Below, piece by piece: positions 17,420-25,762 of a stretch of DNA of 54,536 bases (within the stretch, counting starts at the first letter, position 1; every line of letters begins with the position of its first letter). The stretch is from CADCVT01 sp036389485 (lineage in GTDB: Bacteria > Actinomycetota > Thermoleophilia > Solirubrobacterales > Solirubrobacteraceae). The stretch spans positions 1-54,536 of the forward strand of contig DASVPR010000002.1 in NCBI GenBank assembly GCA_036389485.1, read 5' to 3'. The position numbers and the translations under genes were made by a program. The notes below the pieces were generated by a model. The model worked only from the letters and a program-made list of their open reading frames with translations. It was not told the DNA's origin and did no database searches.

Positions 17420-17868
17420 CAGCCGAGGTCCTCGAGCAACCACTTGCCGTCCACGCGGCGCAAGACGACCTTCGTCGGGCTCGACTCCTCGAGCATCTGG
17501 TGAACGCGGGCCGGGAACTCGACGTCGGTGTCCCTGACCTCCGCGCGGTCGCCGCGGATGCGCACGCGCTTGACGCGAACGCGGCGCAGCGCGTCCCTCA
17601 CCTCGTCACTGAGGTCGCTGCTGAGCAAGAAGACCGCGCCTTCGCAGCGGCCGTCCCAGGGGATGATCTCCTCGACGAGCTGCCGGCGTGCCTTTGCGGT
17701 GAGCCGTGCGCAGCCGCTCTTGCCGTTGCCGTCCGCGACATCGCGCATCCAACCGCGAACCGCGTCGGCGACCGCGTCTTCGGCGTCGCCGGCGTCGCCG
17801 GCGCCGCACGCAGTCGCGCCGGCCACGGCAAGCGCAAGCGTCGCGAGAAGGGCTGTGCGTCGGATCAT
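17419..17868 (-). CDS. Small lipoprotein with NTF2-like character
   Basis: This is a 149-residue protein from ATG at 17868, set by GGGAGG 5 bp upstream. The open frame extends far upstream, but that sequence is Arg-rich shadow. The N-terminus MIRRTALLATLALAVAGATACGAGDAG has a lipoprotein-type signal with the cysteine at residue 21. The rest (VRGWMRDVADGNGKSGCARLTAKARRQLVEE... then VLRRVDGKWLLEDLG) follows the layout of small export proteins in which a cone-shaped domain ends in D-G-x-W-L-L. Its stop overlaps the start of the sigma-like gene by 1 nt, so expression is linked. Extracytoplasmic sensing for that regulator is possible but unproven. Confidence 0.75.
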   Translation of the reverse strand: MIRRTALLATLALAVAGATACGAGDAGDAEDAVADAVRGWMRDVADGNGKSGCARLTAKARRQLVEEIIPWDGRCEGAVFLLSSDLSDEVRDALRRVRVKRVRIRGDRAEVRDTDVEFPARVHQMLEESSPTKVVLRRVDGKWLLEDLG

Positions 17869-18134
17869 CGAGTCCTCCCGTGGAGTGGCATTCCGATGAG
17901 CCGGGCGCGACGCGCCGGCGCGTCCGGCACAAGATCCGCGATCTCTCGCGCGGCGCGGACGGTTGTTCGAGGGACGGCGGCCGGAGCCGCGCGTGAACAG
18001 CGGGGGGCAGTACCTCATGCGATGCATCCGCCTGCTCGGCCGCGACGCGCTGTGAGCTGACGGACGTCCAGCGGAACTCGACAACTCAACGAGCTTCGAG
18101 CGTGGGCGCCACTCCTGCCGCGCGCGGGGAGAGG

Positions 18135-19808
18135 TCACGTCGACGCTGTCCGAACGTGGATCCGCCTCACCTGGAACCCCGGGCGGTGCGAAACGACGAC
18201 GGCCTCGCCGCATCCGAGCGTCTTGATCGCGTTGGGGTGCGCGCGGAAGCGGTCCGCGCGCCGGCGCTGCCGCGCGCCCGTCTCGTCCCAGCCAAGCCGG
18301 ATCCCGGCGGCATCCGAGACGACGTGCGTGTGCTCCCAGCCCTCCTCGGTCCCTCCCACGGACGCGAGCAGCTCGGCGCCCTCCGGAACCGCCTGACGAT
18401 GCACGACGAGCAGCTCGGCGTTGTCGATGGCAGCGTGCAGGAGCTTCTCGCCCCCCGCCGCCGCGAAGTTGCTCACCGACTGGGTCGCGACGACGTAGCT
18501 GATGCCGGCCGAACGGCCACGCTCCAGACCGGCGCACAGCTCGTCGCCGTCGAACGCCGAGAGCTCGTCGACGAAGACAACGGCGTCGGCGCGCTCGCCG
18601 GCGACCTCGACCCGCGAGCAGACGGCGTTGAGCGCCTGCAGGACGTAGCGCGCCACGTGCGGCACGAGCTCCGGGTACGTGCCCTGCGGAAGCGTGAAGA
18701 CGACGAGCCAGCGCTCGCGGATGGCACGCAAAAGGTCGATCTCGCGGCCGTCCTCACTCGGCAGGAGCATGGGGCCGCCGTCGGAGCCGACCATCGTCCG
18801 CAGGCGGGTGCCCATGCCGCGGAGGGCAGACCGCTCGCCCTCCCCCAGGCCACTGAGCCACTGCACGTCCGCTGCGTCCGCGCCCGTCGCCCGCACCGCG
18901 CGAAGCAGATCGGCCGGTCGCTCGAGGAGCGCCGCGAGATCGTCGGCACGCACCGTCCCTCCGCCGGCGGCGAGGACCGACGTCGCGACGAGGAGCCCGC
19001 GCGAAGCGATCGCTCGGTAGTAGGGCTCGCTCTGCTGCTCGGTGGCGGCGATCCTGTCCTTGATCTCGGTCGGGGTACCGCTCCCCGTCACGTTCCACGG
19101 CAGCCGGAGCGCGTCGAGGTGCTCGTCGCCGTAGGGCTGCACCGACCACAGCGCGACCGGCCGGCCGTGGCGCACGCCGAGGGCGATCGCCGCGCGCGGG
19201 AGGTCGCGGCCGCCCTTGCCGTCGAGGACGACGAACCCGCCGCCGGCGGCGGCTTGCGCCTCGAGCAGCACCTTCGCCGTGTTCGTCTTGCCGCTGTTCG
19301 AGGCTCCGACGATCGTCGCGTGCGCGGCGAGGCGCGGGATGCGGATCGGCGAGCCGCGAGCGTCGACGCCGAGCAGGAAGCCCTCGTCGGTGAGCGGGCC
19401 CCGCGCCATCTCTCGCGCGCGAGCGCGAGAGATCCGAAGGAGCTCCAACGGGCCGACGGCGTCTGCCACGGCGCGCTCCGGCTCGCCGCCGTGGAGACGG
19501 TCGCGGCGGTCGCGGTAGAGCTTCCACGCGGCGGCGATGGCCGGCGTCAGGCAGAGCCAGACGGGAAGTGCCGCCCGGAGAACATTCTCTAGCGACGGGT
19601 CGCCCGCGACCTCGCTCGCGCCCGCGCGAGCAAGACGCACGGCGAACGGAGCGCCGGCGACCGCGAGCACGAGCGGCGGGATCGCCCACGTCCAGCGCAG
19701 CCGCCGACGGCGAAGCACCTCGGCGGCGCTCCCGCCAGCTGCGACGGCCGGGGCCGCCGCCACGACCAGGAGCGCCGCGACGAGCACGACCGCGGCGTGC
19801 TGTATCAC
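18135..19808 (-). CDS. TraG/TraD/VirD4-type coupling ATPase
   Basis: This is a 557-residue protein. The start at 19808 (GTG) is preferred because GAGG lies 5 bp upstream and it opens a hydrophobic N-terminus; the frame is open to 20066 but that part overlaps the small gene at 19912-20157. Three hydrophobic stretches (AAVVLVAALLVVAAAPAVAA, WAIPPLVLAVAGAPFAV and LPVWLCLTPAIAAAWKLY) anchor it. Walker A GASNSGKT falls near residue 168 and Walker B VVFVDELSAF near 406. A TraM-recognition-like C-terminal part carries VVATQS. Coupling proteins deliver DNA-protein substrates to the secretion channel. It sits in a separate minus-strand run from virB4, upstream of the lipoprotein gene. Confidence 0.87.
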   Translation of the reverse strand: MIQHAAVVLVAALLVVAAAPAVAAGGSAAEVLRRRRLRWTWAIPPLVLAVAGAPFAVRLARAGASEVAGDPSLENVLRAALPVWLCLTPAIAAAWKLYRDRRDRLHGGEPERAVADAVGPLELLRISRARAREMARGPLTDEGFLLGVDARGSPIRIPRLAAHATIVGASNSGKTNTAKVLLEAQAAAGGGFVVLDGKGGRDLPRAAIALGVRHGRPVALWSVQPYGDEHLDALRLPWNVTGSGTPTEIKDRIAATEQQSEPYYRAIASRGLLVATSVLAAGGGTVRADDLAALLERPADLLRAVRATGADAADVQWLSGLGEGERSALRGMGTRLRTMVGSDGGPMLLPSEDGREIDLLRAIRERWLVVFTLPQGTYPELVPHVARYVLQALNAVCSRVEVAGERADAVVFVDELSAFDGDELCAGLERGRSAGISYVVATQSVSNFAAAGGEKLLHAAIDNAELLVVHRQAVPEGAELLASVGGTEEGWEHTHVVSDAAGIRLGWDETGARQRRRADRFRAHPNAIKTLGCGEAVVVSHRPGFQVRRIHVRTAST

Positions 19809-19911
19809 CGGCGCCTCGCGTGGAGGCGTTGCTTGAGCCGGGGTCACATCCCAGCGGCGCGCGCCGTGCGCGGTCCCGGCAGGCACGCCCACCAGGACCG
19901 CGCGCGCAGCG

Positions 19912-20157
19912 CTACGCAGCGAAGGGCGGCGCCGGGCGTCCGAGCCGCTCGGACCGCAGCATGTGCAGCGTCGCGATGCGGTACGCCTGGTCCTCGTCGG
20001 CCAGCCGGTGCTCGACGACGCGCAGATCGCAGTCGGGCGGCAGGGGATCGTCTGCCGGGACGTCAAGCAGCGTCAGCGGGTACTCCCCCTCCGGGACCTC
20101 GACGGCTACGAGCGCGCGGGGACCGGTCGGAAGCGGATAGGTCATGAGCGTGCGCAT
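19912..20157 (-). CDS. Small protein of unknown function upstream of coupling ATPase
   Basis: This is an 81-residue protein from ATG at 20157, with GAGGAG 6 bp upstream. The sequence is MRTLMTYPLPTGPRALVAVE onward, continuing through EYPLTLLDVPADDPLPPDCDLRVVEHRLADEDQAYRIATLHMLRSERLG. It is probably soluble, with N-terminal strands and a C-terminal helix. No family recognised. Good ribosome site, coding-type composition and its place between the DUF3072-like gene and the coupling ATPase support a real gene. Confidence 0.7.
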   Translation of the reverse strand: MRTLMTYPLPTGPRALVAVEVPEGEYPLTLLDVPADDPLPPDCDLRVVEHRLADEDQAYRIATLHMLRSERLGRPAPPFAA

Positions 20158-20181
20158 GAGGTTCTCCTCGGTGGTAGGTGG

Positions 20182-20469
20182 CTATGCCCAGCGGGCGCTG
20201 ATGCCGTAGCCGGTGATCTCGTCGTCGCGAAACGCGGTGGCGCTGCCACTGCGACTGCTCGCGTCGCATGCGTCGTGCGCGCGGGTCTCGCCCCCGCGGC
20301 GGGCGGCGCGCTGTAGCCGCTTGATCTCGTGGGAGGCCTGCGCCTTCGTCGCCGGCTGCGCGAACGACTGGCCGGCCCGCAGCGCGAGGGCTCGAAGCAG
20401 GTGCAGCTGCGCGCGCGTCGGGCGGTTCCTCTCGGGAACCTGGAACTCCGGGTGGTGGTGATCGGTCAT
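20182..20469 (-). CDS. DUF3072-like small protein
   Basis: This is a 95-residue protein from ATG at 20469 (MTDHHHPEFQVPERNRPTRA onward). RPTRAQLHLLRALALRAGQSFAQPATKAQASHEIKRLQ matches by eye the helical DUF3072 pattern, in which a T-x-x-Q helix is followed by a T-K-A-x-A-S-x-x-I-x-x-L helix. The C-terminal 30 residues are polar. It begins the minus-strand run that leads to the coupling ATPase. A copy of its first 20 codons, truncated and joined to another gene fragment, is found at 27975-28034. Confidence 0.7.
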   Translation of the reverse strand: MTDHHHPEFQVPERNRPTRAQLHLLRALALRAGQSFAQPATKAQASHEIKRLQRAARRGGETRAHDACDASSRSGSATAFRDDEITGYGISARWA

Positions 20470-21327
20470 GGCGGGAACGGCGCCGCGGACCGGAGGCGGA
20501 GGACAAGGGCAGTCCGTCAGGACCGGCGCATCGCGGCGACCGGCCGCGCGCGCGAAGCGCCAGCGCCGGGCGCCCGCGTGCGCCGCCCGCTCGGGCAGCA
20601 TCGGGCGAAGCCCATGCTGAACGAGCGGGTGCCCTTGCCGAAGCCGGAGGGCTGCGGCACAGTGACGCCATGACCGAGCGCCGCCACCCGGCGGGTCACG
20701 AGTGGCTTGGGCGCCGCCGTCCGCCCTCCCGGTTCACTCGGCTCTCCTCGGTTTCTGGCTCGGACCACAGCGAAGCCGTCTACGCGCCGTGCGTGCGGCA
20801 GCCCCTGCGGCGAAGGCGGATGACGTCGCTGCGCTGGCCGGGCTGAGCGCCTCGCGTGCGCTCCTCCCTATTCCACTCTGCTACCGATCTGACATAGAGG
20901 AGTCGCCGTCGCCGCAGGGCTCGAACGGCTGTCCACATAGTTGAAAAGGCACTTCCGCGCAGTGCGATGGTACGCGTCGACGGACTGGTGGGGATCAGCC
21001 CGAACGAGGAAGAGGAAATCCGTTGTGCTCGGGGCAGGGAACGCGCTCTGCTCCGAGCGCGACGGGCGCAAGCCCCGCGGAGATCGAGGTCGACCGCTAC
21101 GCAGCCGACCATCGAGTCATCGCTACGTAAGGCGCGACGGTCAGCGCTCAGCGGCTCCGTGGATCCGCACATACGCCGCAGCCGAGGTCGGATCGCCCAT
21201 GACACCTGCTGGTCGCCGACGAGCTGCATGAGCGCGTGGCCCTGCGGCCGGAGGCGTCTCGCTCGTGTCAGTCGATTAATGCTATAAAGCCGATTGATAG
21301 AGTTTTACTAGCCATAGGGGTGCAGTC
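20470..21327. other. Intergenic region with decayed repeat and possible promoter
   Basis: This 858-bp stretch has no convincing gene. Its short open frames are Arg-rich and lack context. 20670-20880 holds one copy of a degenerate interspersed repeat (see 20797-20880). The last 60 bp are AT-rich relative to the surroundings, with a TATAAA at 21283-21288 and two near-identical 8-mers, CGATTAAT (21273-21280) and CGATTGAT (21291-21298). These may form the promoter or operator of the gene at 21328, though no good -35 is present. Confidence 0.5.
20797..20880 (+). repeat. Degenerate interspersed repeat, copy A
   Basis: The block runs from GGCAGCCCCTGCGG through GGCCGGGCTGAGCGCC to GCGTGCGCTCCTCCC. 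It aligns by eye with 21849-21955 (copy C), 25199-25290 (copy B) and more weakly with 28040-28110. A, B and C are each preceded by about 130 bp starting near an ATG followed by a CGCC-rich stretch (20670, 25098 and 21723), so the ancestral unit was longer. Confidence 0.5.
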
Positions 21328-21705
21328 ATGGCTATTACGCCCGATCAGGTGATTCCGAATCCGACACTGGCATTCGACGTCCCAAACGGTGGGCGGGTAA
21401 TGGTGTTGACGGGCGTCGTCCTGTTCCACTTCCAGGGCACCAGCACGGACTGGCGGCGCGACTCGCTCGACTGGGAGATCGGGCCGAAGTGGAACAAGCT
21501 CGACGGGGTCGCACCCATGGCTGCGTTCGGAAGCATTGCGAACGACCAGAACGCGACGAACGCGGGCTGGGCGGTTGACGAGGTCACGTGGGAAGGCGAA
21601 GTCAACGACACGATCCGCCTGCGCGCGAAGCTCGCGGTTCGCGACACCGACGGGATGATCCTCCGCCTCACGTACACGGCCACGGCGATCGGTACCCCCG
21701 CGTAG
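21328..21705 (+). CDS. Unrecognised small protein, probably beta-rich
   Basis: This is a 125-residue protein from ATG at 21328. The sequence is MAITPDQVIPNPTLAFDVPN, then GGRVMVLTGVVLFHFQGTST, with later strands EVTWEGEVNDTIRLRAKLAV and MILRLTYTATAIG. No signal peptide or membrane segment is present. Alternating strands suggest a beta-sandwich. Codon use is less extreme in G/C than in the neighbouring genes and the upstream 60 bp is AT-richer, which fits recent acquisition. Family and function are unknown. It stands alone, with a hairpin of 9-bp arms at 21753-21791 after it. Confidence 0.7.
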   Translation: MAITPDQVIPNPTLAFDVPNGGRVMVLTGVVLFHFQGTSTDWRRDSLDWEIGPKWNKLDGVAPMAAFGSIANDQNATNAGWAVDEVTWEGEVNDTIRLRAKLAVRDTDGMILRLTYTATAIGTPA

Positions 21706-21752
21706 CGCTGGGACCGGAGCCCATGAGCGACCGCCGCCCCCCGGCGAGTCAA

Positions 21753-21791
21753 GGGGGTGGGTCGGCGTCTGTCGTCAGCCCTCCCACCCCC
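21753..21791 (+). terminator. Hairpin after the gene at 21328
   Basis: GGGGGTGGG (21753-21761) and its exact complement CCCACCCCC (21783-21791) flank 21 nt. It lies 48 bp after the stop codon of the only gene pointing toward it. There is no U-tract, so confidence as a terminator is moderate. Confidence 0.45.
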
Positions 21792-21848
21792 GGGTCGCCC
21801 CTCCTAGCTCTTTGACTCCGACCAGCGGCAGTTCGTGGCCGCGTCGCG

Positions 21849-21955
21849 TGTGGTAGCCCCTACGGCCAGCACCCGTCGATGCGCCGACCGGGTTGATCGC
21901 CGCGCGTGCGCTCCTGCCCCTTCTCAAGCTCCGCTCTGCCCCGCCTCCGACTAGT
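21849..21955 (+). repeat. Degenerate interspersed repeat, copy C
   Basis: It shares GGTAGCCCCTACGG, ACCGGGTTGATCGCC and GCGCGTGCGCTCCTGCCCC with copies A (20797) and B (25199). Substitutions and small gaps separate the copies. It reads the same way as A and B and lies just upstream of the TPR-NTPase gene. Confidence 0.5.
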
Positions 21956-22138
21956 CGATCGCCCACGCGATCTGCCGCGCCTCTCGCGGTAGCACGACCC
22001 GTTCGAGCAGCCGAGGGAGGTCGCTGCGCGTCCACCGAGCTGGTGTTCATCTAGCCGTGCACGACGGTTGTTCCGAGACCGCACACCCGACGTTGCGGCC
22101 CGCGCCGTCTCTCTCACAGCTGCGGCGCCGCGATTAGT

Positions 22139-24832
22139 GTGCCGGCTGTGGAGTGGTCGACGACGCTGGGCGCGTGGGCTCGCCGCGAGGCGGTGCTGAA
22201 CACCGCATTGGGAGCGGGAACCTCGGTCGTCGCGCTGGGGGTCTTGCTCGGCCTCGCGTGGTTGGCGGTCGTCGGGGCGGTCGTCGCTGCTTTCGGCGGC
22301 GTTGGACGGCTGGTGATCGTCGTCAAGCGAAGTCGCGTGGAGGGCCAGCGCGAGCACGCTGAATCTGTCCGCCGCCTGCTTGTCCCGGTCGCCCCGATCG
22401 AGCAGATCGATCCCACGGCGATCGGGATCGACCGGGCCGAGCAGACGATCCTTCCGGGCGGGGGCGTCCCTGACTACGTTCGGCGCACCGCCGACGAGCA
22501 ACTGCGAGAGGCGGTGGCCGCGGCCCTCGATGGCAGCGGGCCGTGGGTGGTCGTCGTGCACGGCCCGTCGAAGGTGGGCAAGTCGCGCTCGCTGTTCGAG
22601 GCGCTGCTCGAGCGCGCGCGAACGACAGCGCTCGAGCTGGTCGCGCCGGCGGACGCCGACTCCCTGAAGTCGTTGCTGATACCCGGTGCGGATCTGCGCC
22701 GCGGCTCGGGCTTCGCCGTGCTGTGGCTGGACGACTTGGAGCCGTTTCTGAACGAGGGCATGCGGTGGCAGACACTGAGAGCGTGGCGGGCGGGCGCCCC
22801 CGGGGGGGTCGTGGCAGCCACGTTCGGGGGCAAGGGGAGCGAGCTGATCGCGGACTCGAAGAGCAGTGGCCTCGCGACCGTCGCCAATGAGGTGCTCCAA
22901 CACGCCCGCCAGGTAGGACTGGCGGCGACGACGGCGACCGAGCTCGCAGCGGTCTCTCGAGAACTCGACGCCGCCGAGGCCGCGGCGCTGGAGCGTCATG
23001 GGCTGGCGGCGTATCTCGTCGCGGCGCCAGCGCTGGAGCGCAAGTTCAATACCGGCCGTCACGAGCTGGGCGACCCCGTCTGTCCCGACGGCGTCGCGAT
23101 CGTGCGTGTGGCCGTCGACTGGGCGCGGTGCGGACGCACCGACCCGATCACGCAGGACACGCTGCGAGCGCTCTGGCCGAGCTACCTGCCGCCCGGCGTT
23201 GCGGCCACTGACGACCACTTCGAGCGCGCGCTCGCATGGGCGCTCGCGCCCGTGGCGGGCTCGATCGGCCTCTTGCAGCACGCGGGCAGCTACCAGGCGT
23301 TCGACTACGTGGTGCGGCTCGTGCGCGACGACCCCAATGCACCACCGGTGCGCGACGAGTGCTGGGCGGCGGCAGTCGCGAGCGCAGTCGACGCGCAGGC
23401 GCTTGCCGTTGGAGTCAGTGCTCACTCGCACTCGCGGAGCGACCTCGCCATCGACGCCTTCACGCGCGCCCGGCGTTCCTCGGTCGACGAGATCGCTGCA
23501 GTAACCGGTTACAACCTCGGAGCGGTCCTCGGCGAGCTCGATCGCTTCGCGGAGGCGATCGCCGCCTACGACGAGCTGCTCGAGCGCTACGGCCACGCCG
23601 ACGACGACGCCCTGCGCGAGCCGGTCGCCAAGGCGCTCTTCAACAAGGGCGTCGCGCTGGGGTCGCTCGATCGCCCCGCGGAGGCGATCGCCGCCTATGA
23701 CGAGCTGCTCGCGCGCTACCGCGGCACCGACGAGCCACCCGTGCGCGAGCATGTGGCCGCGGCGCTGTTCAACAAGGCTGTCGCGCTGCGGTCGCTCGAT
23801 CGCCTCGCGGAGGCGATCGCGGCCTACGACGAACTGCTCGCGCGCTTCGGCGACGCCGACGAGCCCGCGCCGCGCGAGTGGGTGGCCAAGACGCTGGTCA
23901 ACAAGGGCGCCACGCTGGGCTCGCTCGATCGCCCCGCGGAGGAGATCGCCGCCTATGACGAGCTGCTCGCGCGCTACCGCCGCACCGACGACCCCGCACT
24001 ACACGAGCCGGTGGCCGCGGCGCTGCTCAACAAGGCTGTCGCGCTGGGGCGGCTCGATCATCCCGCGGAGGCGATCGCCGCCTACGACGAGCTGCTCGCG
24101 CGCTTCGGCGATGCCGACGAGCCCGCCCTGCGCGAGCCGGTAGCCAAGGCGCTGCTCAACAAGGGCGCCACGCTGGGGTCGCTCGATCGCCCCGCGGAGC
24201 AGATCGCCGTCCACGACGAGCTGCTCGCGCGCTACGGCGACGCCGACGAGCCCGCCCTGCGCGAGCAGGTGGCCAGCGCGATGCTCGGCAAGGGCCTCGC
24301 GCTGGGATCGCTCGGTCGCTCCGCGGAGGCGATCGCCGCCTACGACGAGCTGCTCGCGCGCTTCGTTGGCGCCGACGACCCCGCCCTGCGCGAGCAGGTG
24401 GCCACGGCGCTGCTCAACAAGGGGATCGCGCTGGGGGCAGTCGATCGCCCCGCGGAGGCGATCGCCGTCTACGACGAGCTGCTCGCGCGCTTCGGCGACG
24501 CCGATCCGCCCGCCGTGCGCGAGCCGGTAGCCAAGGCGCTGCTCAACAAGGGCATGACGCTGGGGTCAGTCGATCGCTCCGCGGAGGCGATCGCCGCCTA
24601 CGACGAGCTGCTCGCGCGCTTCGGTGGCGCCGACGACCCCGCCCTGCGCGAGCGGCTGGCCAAGGCGCTGCTCGGCAAGGGCATCGCGCTGGGGTCGCTC
24701 GATCGCCCCGCGGAGGCGATCATCGCCTACGACGAGCTGCTCGCGCGCTTCGGCGACGCCGACGACCCCGCCCTCCGCGACCTGGTCGCCATGACGCGCG
24801 CTGCGAGGGCTGACATCCGCGGCGACGAGTGA
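22139..24832 (+). CDS. Membrane-anchored P-loop NTPase with ten TPR-type repeats (STAND-like)
   Basis: This is an 897-residue protein from GTG at 22139; a GTG at 22148 is equally possible and neither has a clear ribosome site. Two hydrophobic segments lie at about residues 25-62 (VVALGVLLGLAWLAVVGAVVAAF). The P-loop GPSKVGKS is at 142-149 and Walker B VLWLDDLE at 194-201. A helical region follows to about 465. Residues 467-896 are ten repeats of 43 residues (LDRPAEAIAAYDELLARFGD...ALLNKGIALGS), a TPR variant. NTPase plus superhelical repeat sensor is the layout of STAND proteins, several of which act in phage defence. Similar TPR arrays also act as scaffolds, so function is not settled. It lies in the cargo zone as a single gene. 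Confidence 0.8.
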   Translation: MPAVEWSTTLGAWARREAVLNTALGAGTSVVALGVLLGLAWLAVVGAVVAAFGGVGRLVIVVKRSRVEGQREHAESVRRLLVPVAPIEQIDPTAIGIDRAEQTILPGGGVPDYVRRTADEQLREAVAAALDGSGPWVVVVHGPSKVGKSRSLFEALLERARTTALELVAPADADSLKSLLIPGADLRRGSGFAVLWLDDLEPFLNEGMRWQTLRAWRAGAPGGVVAATFGGKGSELIADSKSSGLATVANEVLQHARQVGLAATTATELAAVSRELDAAEAAALERHGLAAYLVAAPALERKFNTGRHELGDPVCPDGVAIVRVAVDWARCGRTDPITQDTLRALWPSYLPPGVAATDDHFERALAWALAPVAGSIGLLQHAGSYQAFDYVVRLVRDDPNAPPVRDECWAAAVASAVDAQALAVGVSAHSHSRSDLAIDAFTRARRSSVDEIAAVTGYNLGAVLGELDRFAEAIAAYDELLERYGHADDDALREPVAKALFNKGVALGSLDRPAEAIAAYDELLARYRGTDEPPVREHVAAALFNKAVALRSLDRLAEAIAAYDELLARFGDADEPAPREWVAKTLVNKGATLGSLDRPAEEIAAYDELLARYRRTDDPALHEPVAAALLNKAVALGRLDHPAEAIAAYDELLARFGDADEPALREPVAKALLNKGATLGSLDRPAEQIAVHDELLARYGDADEPALREQVASAMLGKGLALGSLGRSAEAIAAYDELLARFVGADDPALREQVATALLNKGIALGAVDRPAEAIAVYDELLARFGDADPPAVREPVAKALLNKGMTLGSVDRSAEAIAAYDELLARFGGADDPALRERLAKALLGKGIALGSLDRPAEAIIAYDELLARFGDADDPALRDLVAMTRAARADIRGDE
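23537..24826 (+). repeat. Ten tandem 129-bp coding repeats
   Basis: Ten in-frame units of 129 bp begin with CTCGATCGC or a close variant. For example, units start at 23537 and 23666. The most constant part is the segment encoding EAIAAYDELLAR; the variable positions cluster around the segment encoding F/Y-G/R-D/G-A/T-D-D/E-P. The high DNA-level identity suggests recent expansion or gene conversion, and copy number could change by recombination. Confidence 0.85.
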
Positions 24833-25301
24833 CGGATTGGATTCTCGTTGGGACGATCGCGGCGACAAGCTGAGCGCCGCGCGGCGGGGAGTCGCGGTTG
24901 AAGCAACACCATCAACGTTGGCCGACACTGCGGCGCGCCCGACTTCGAGCGGATCGCGCCGCGCGGCCTTCGTGCACATAGCGCCCCGCGCCCGCACCGG
25001 TTCTCGAGAGCTAACGCGGCGATGCGATCCCAGGGTGGTCCCAATCGTCGACGAACGGCCGCGCCCAGGCGAGCCGGAGGGCCGCGAGACAGATGCCATG
25101 ACCGCACGCCACCACCTGGATCGTGAGGCGCTTCGGTCTCGGGTCTTCTCTCTCCGACGTCGCTGGCTCGGACGGACCGAGAGCACGGGAGCGCGGATCG
25201 TGTCGCAGCCCCTACGACGTCGCCGCCGGCGCGAGGCGCGGTGCCGGGCTGCGCGCCGGGCGCGCGTTCCTCCCCCTACTCCCTCCCGACGCACGCTGCG
25301 T
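24833..25301. other. Intergenic region after TPR-NTPase
   Basis: No supportable gene. The second half (25098-25290) is copy B of the interspersed repeat and passes into the duplicated HicB-like segment. No terminator hairpin is evident after 24832. Confidence 0.5.
25199..25290 (+). repeat. Degenerate interspersed repeat, copy B
   Basis: It shares CGCAGCCCCTACGACG, GTGCCGGGCTGCGCGCC and GCGCGCGTTCCTCCCCCTACTCC with copies A and C. It continues directly into the 3' end of the broken HicB-like gene. The corresponding position at 28040-28131 beside the intact gene carries a weaker match, so the HicB-like gene and this repeat appear to have moved or duplicated together. Confidence 0.5.
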
Positions 25302-25655
25302 TCAGTCCGCGGTACGGGCGCGGATAACAGCGGCGTCGTCCGGAGCCGACGCGATCGTCAGCGCCAGCACGTCCTCCGGCGGATGGGTCTCCGCGCGAGC
25401 GTGTTCGGCATCGAGGGGAGAGCAGGTACTCGCGCAGCGCGTCGGCGAGCATCGCGCGCGCTTCGTCCTTCGACGGGCCGCTGGTGAGGACCCCCGGCAG
25501 GGCGGGAAGCGAAGCGTGGAATCAGCCGTTCTCGTCGGGCGCGAAGAGCGCCGCGAGCGTCAGACTGACGCGATCGGCCTGAACGTGATGAGTCATCGGT
25601 CCTAAGGCGCGGCGGCGCCGATGGTCCGGGCACGACTTCGCCAAACCGGAGCCTG
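25250..25655 (-). repeat. Segmental repeat, partner of 28086-28495
   Basis: The HicB-like pseudogene and its flanks align with the intact gene and its flanks. On the upstream side (higher coordinates) the match continues past the start codon: CGGTCCTAAGGCGCGG here against CGGTCCTATGGCGCGG at 28432, then a GACTTCG block and a GAGCC block. The two copies are in direct orientation about 2.8 kb apart and enclose the HipA-like/SecB-like operon. Identity is not exact; an alignment is needed for a figure. Confidence 0.65.
25302..25596 (-). pseudogene. HicB-like antitoxin gene inactivated by nonsense and frameshift
   Basis: Read from ATG at 25596, the sequence matches the intact gene at 28132-28431: MTHHVQADRVSLTLAALFAPDENG, then TGA where the intact copy has TGG (W of DEDGWFHASLPALPG). 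The match continues with FHASLPALPGVLTSGPSKDEARAMLADALREYLLS, and then an extra C (CTCCCCTC against CTCCCTC) shifts the frame. The stop-equivalent position is 25302-25304. Two independent lesions show loss of function. The surrounding sequence is also duplicated, so this is one arm of a segmental repeat. Confidence 0.82.
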
Positions 25656-25762
25656 ACGCGTCCGGCGCTTCACGGCGGGAGCCGGAGCGCTCGCGATCCT
25701 CTCCCGGACAGTGCCTCGGAGTTCAAGCTCAACCTCATGTACACGCAAGGAAGCTGTTCCTC

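Larger units (their letters stand above)
21706..22138. other. Intergenic region with terminator-like hairpin and repeat copy C
   Basis: No gene is seen in these 433 bp. They contain a hairpin at 21753-21791 and the interspersed repeat at 21849-21955. No clear promoter for the gene at 22139 was found. Confidence 0.5.

Noticed and set aside
17869..18537. N-terminal extension of the lipoprotein frame
   Set aside because: The frame is open but Arg-rich, overlaps the end of the coupling ATPase gene, and a strong ribosome site with a lipoprotein signal marks the start at 17868.
18102..19592. Plus-strand open frame of 496 codons opposite the coupling ATPase
   Set aside because: It is antisense to Walker A and B coding sequence and has no recognisable domain.
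20780..21229. Minus-strand open frame of 149 codons
   Set aside because: It is Arg/Ser-rich, has no ribosome site, and part of it lies in a degenerate repeat shared with other intergenic regions.
21860..23752. Minus-strand 630-codon open frame opposite the TPR-NTPase
   Set aside because: It is antisense to clear P-loop and TPR coding sequence and has no domain of its own.
23537..24826. CRISPR-like array
   Set aside because: The tandem units are 129 bp, in frame, without unique spacers, and encode TPR-type helices.
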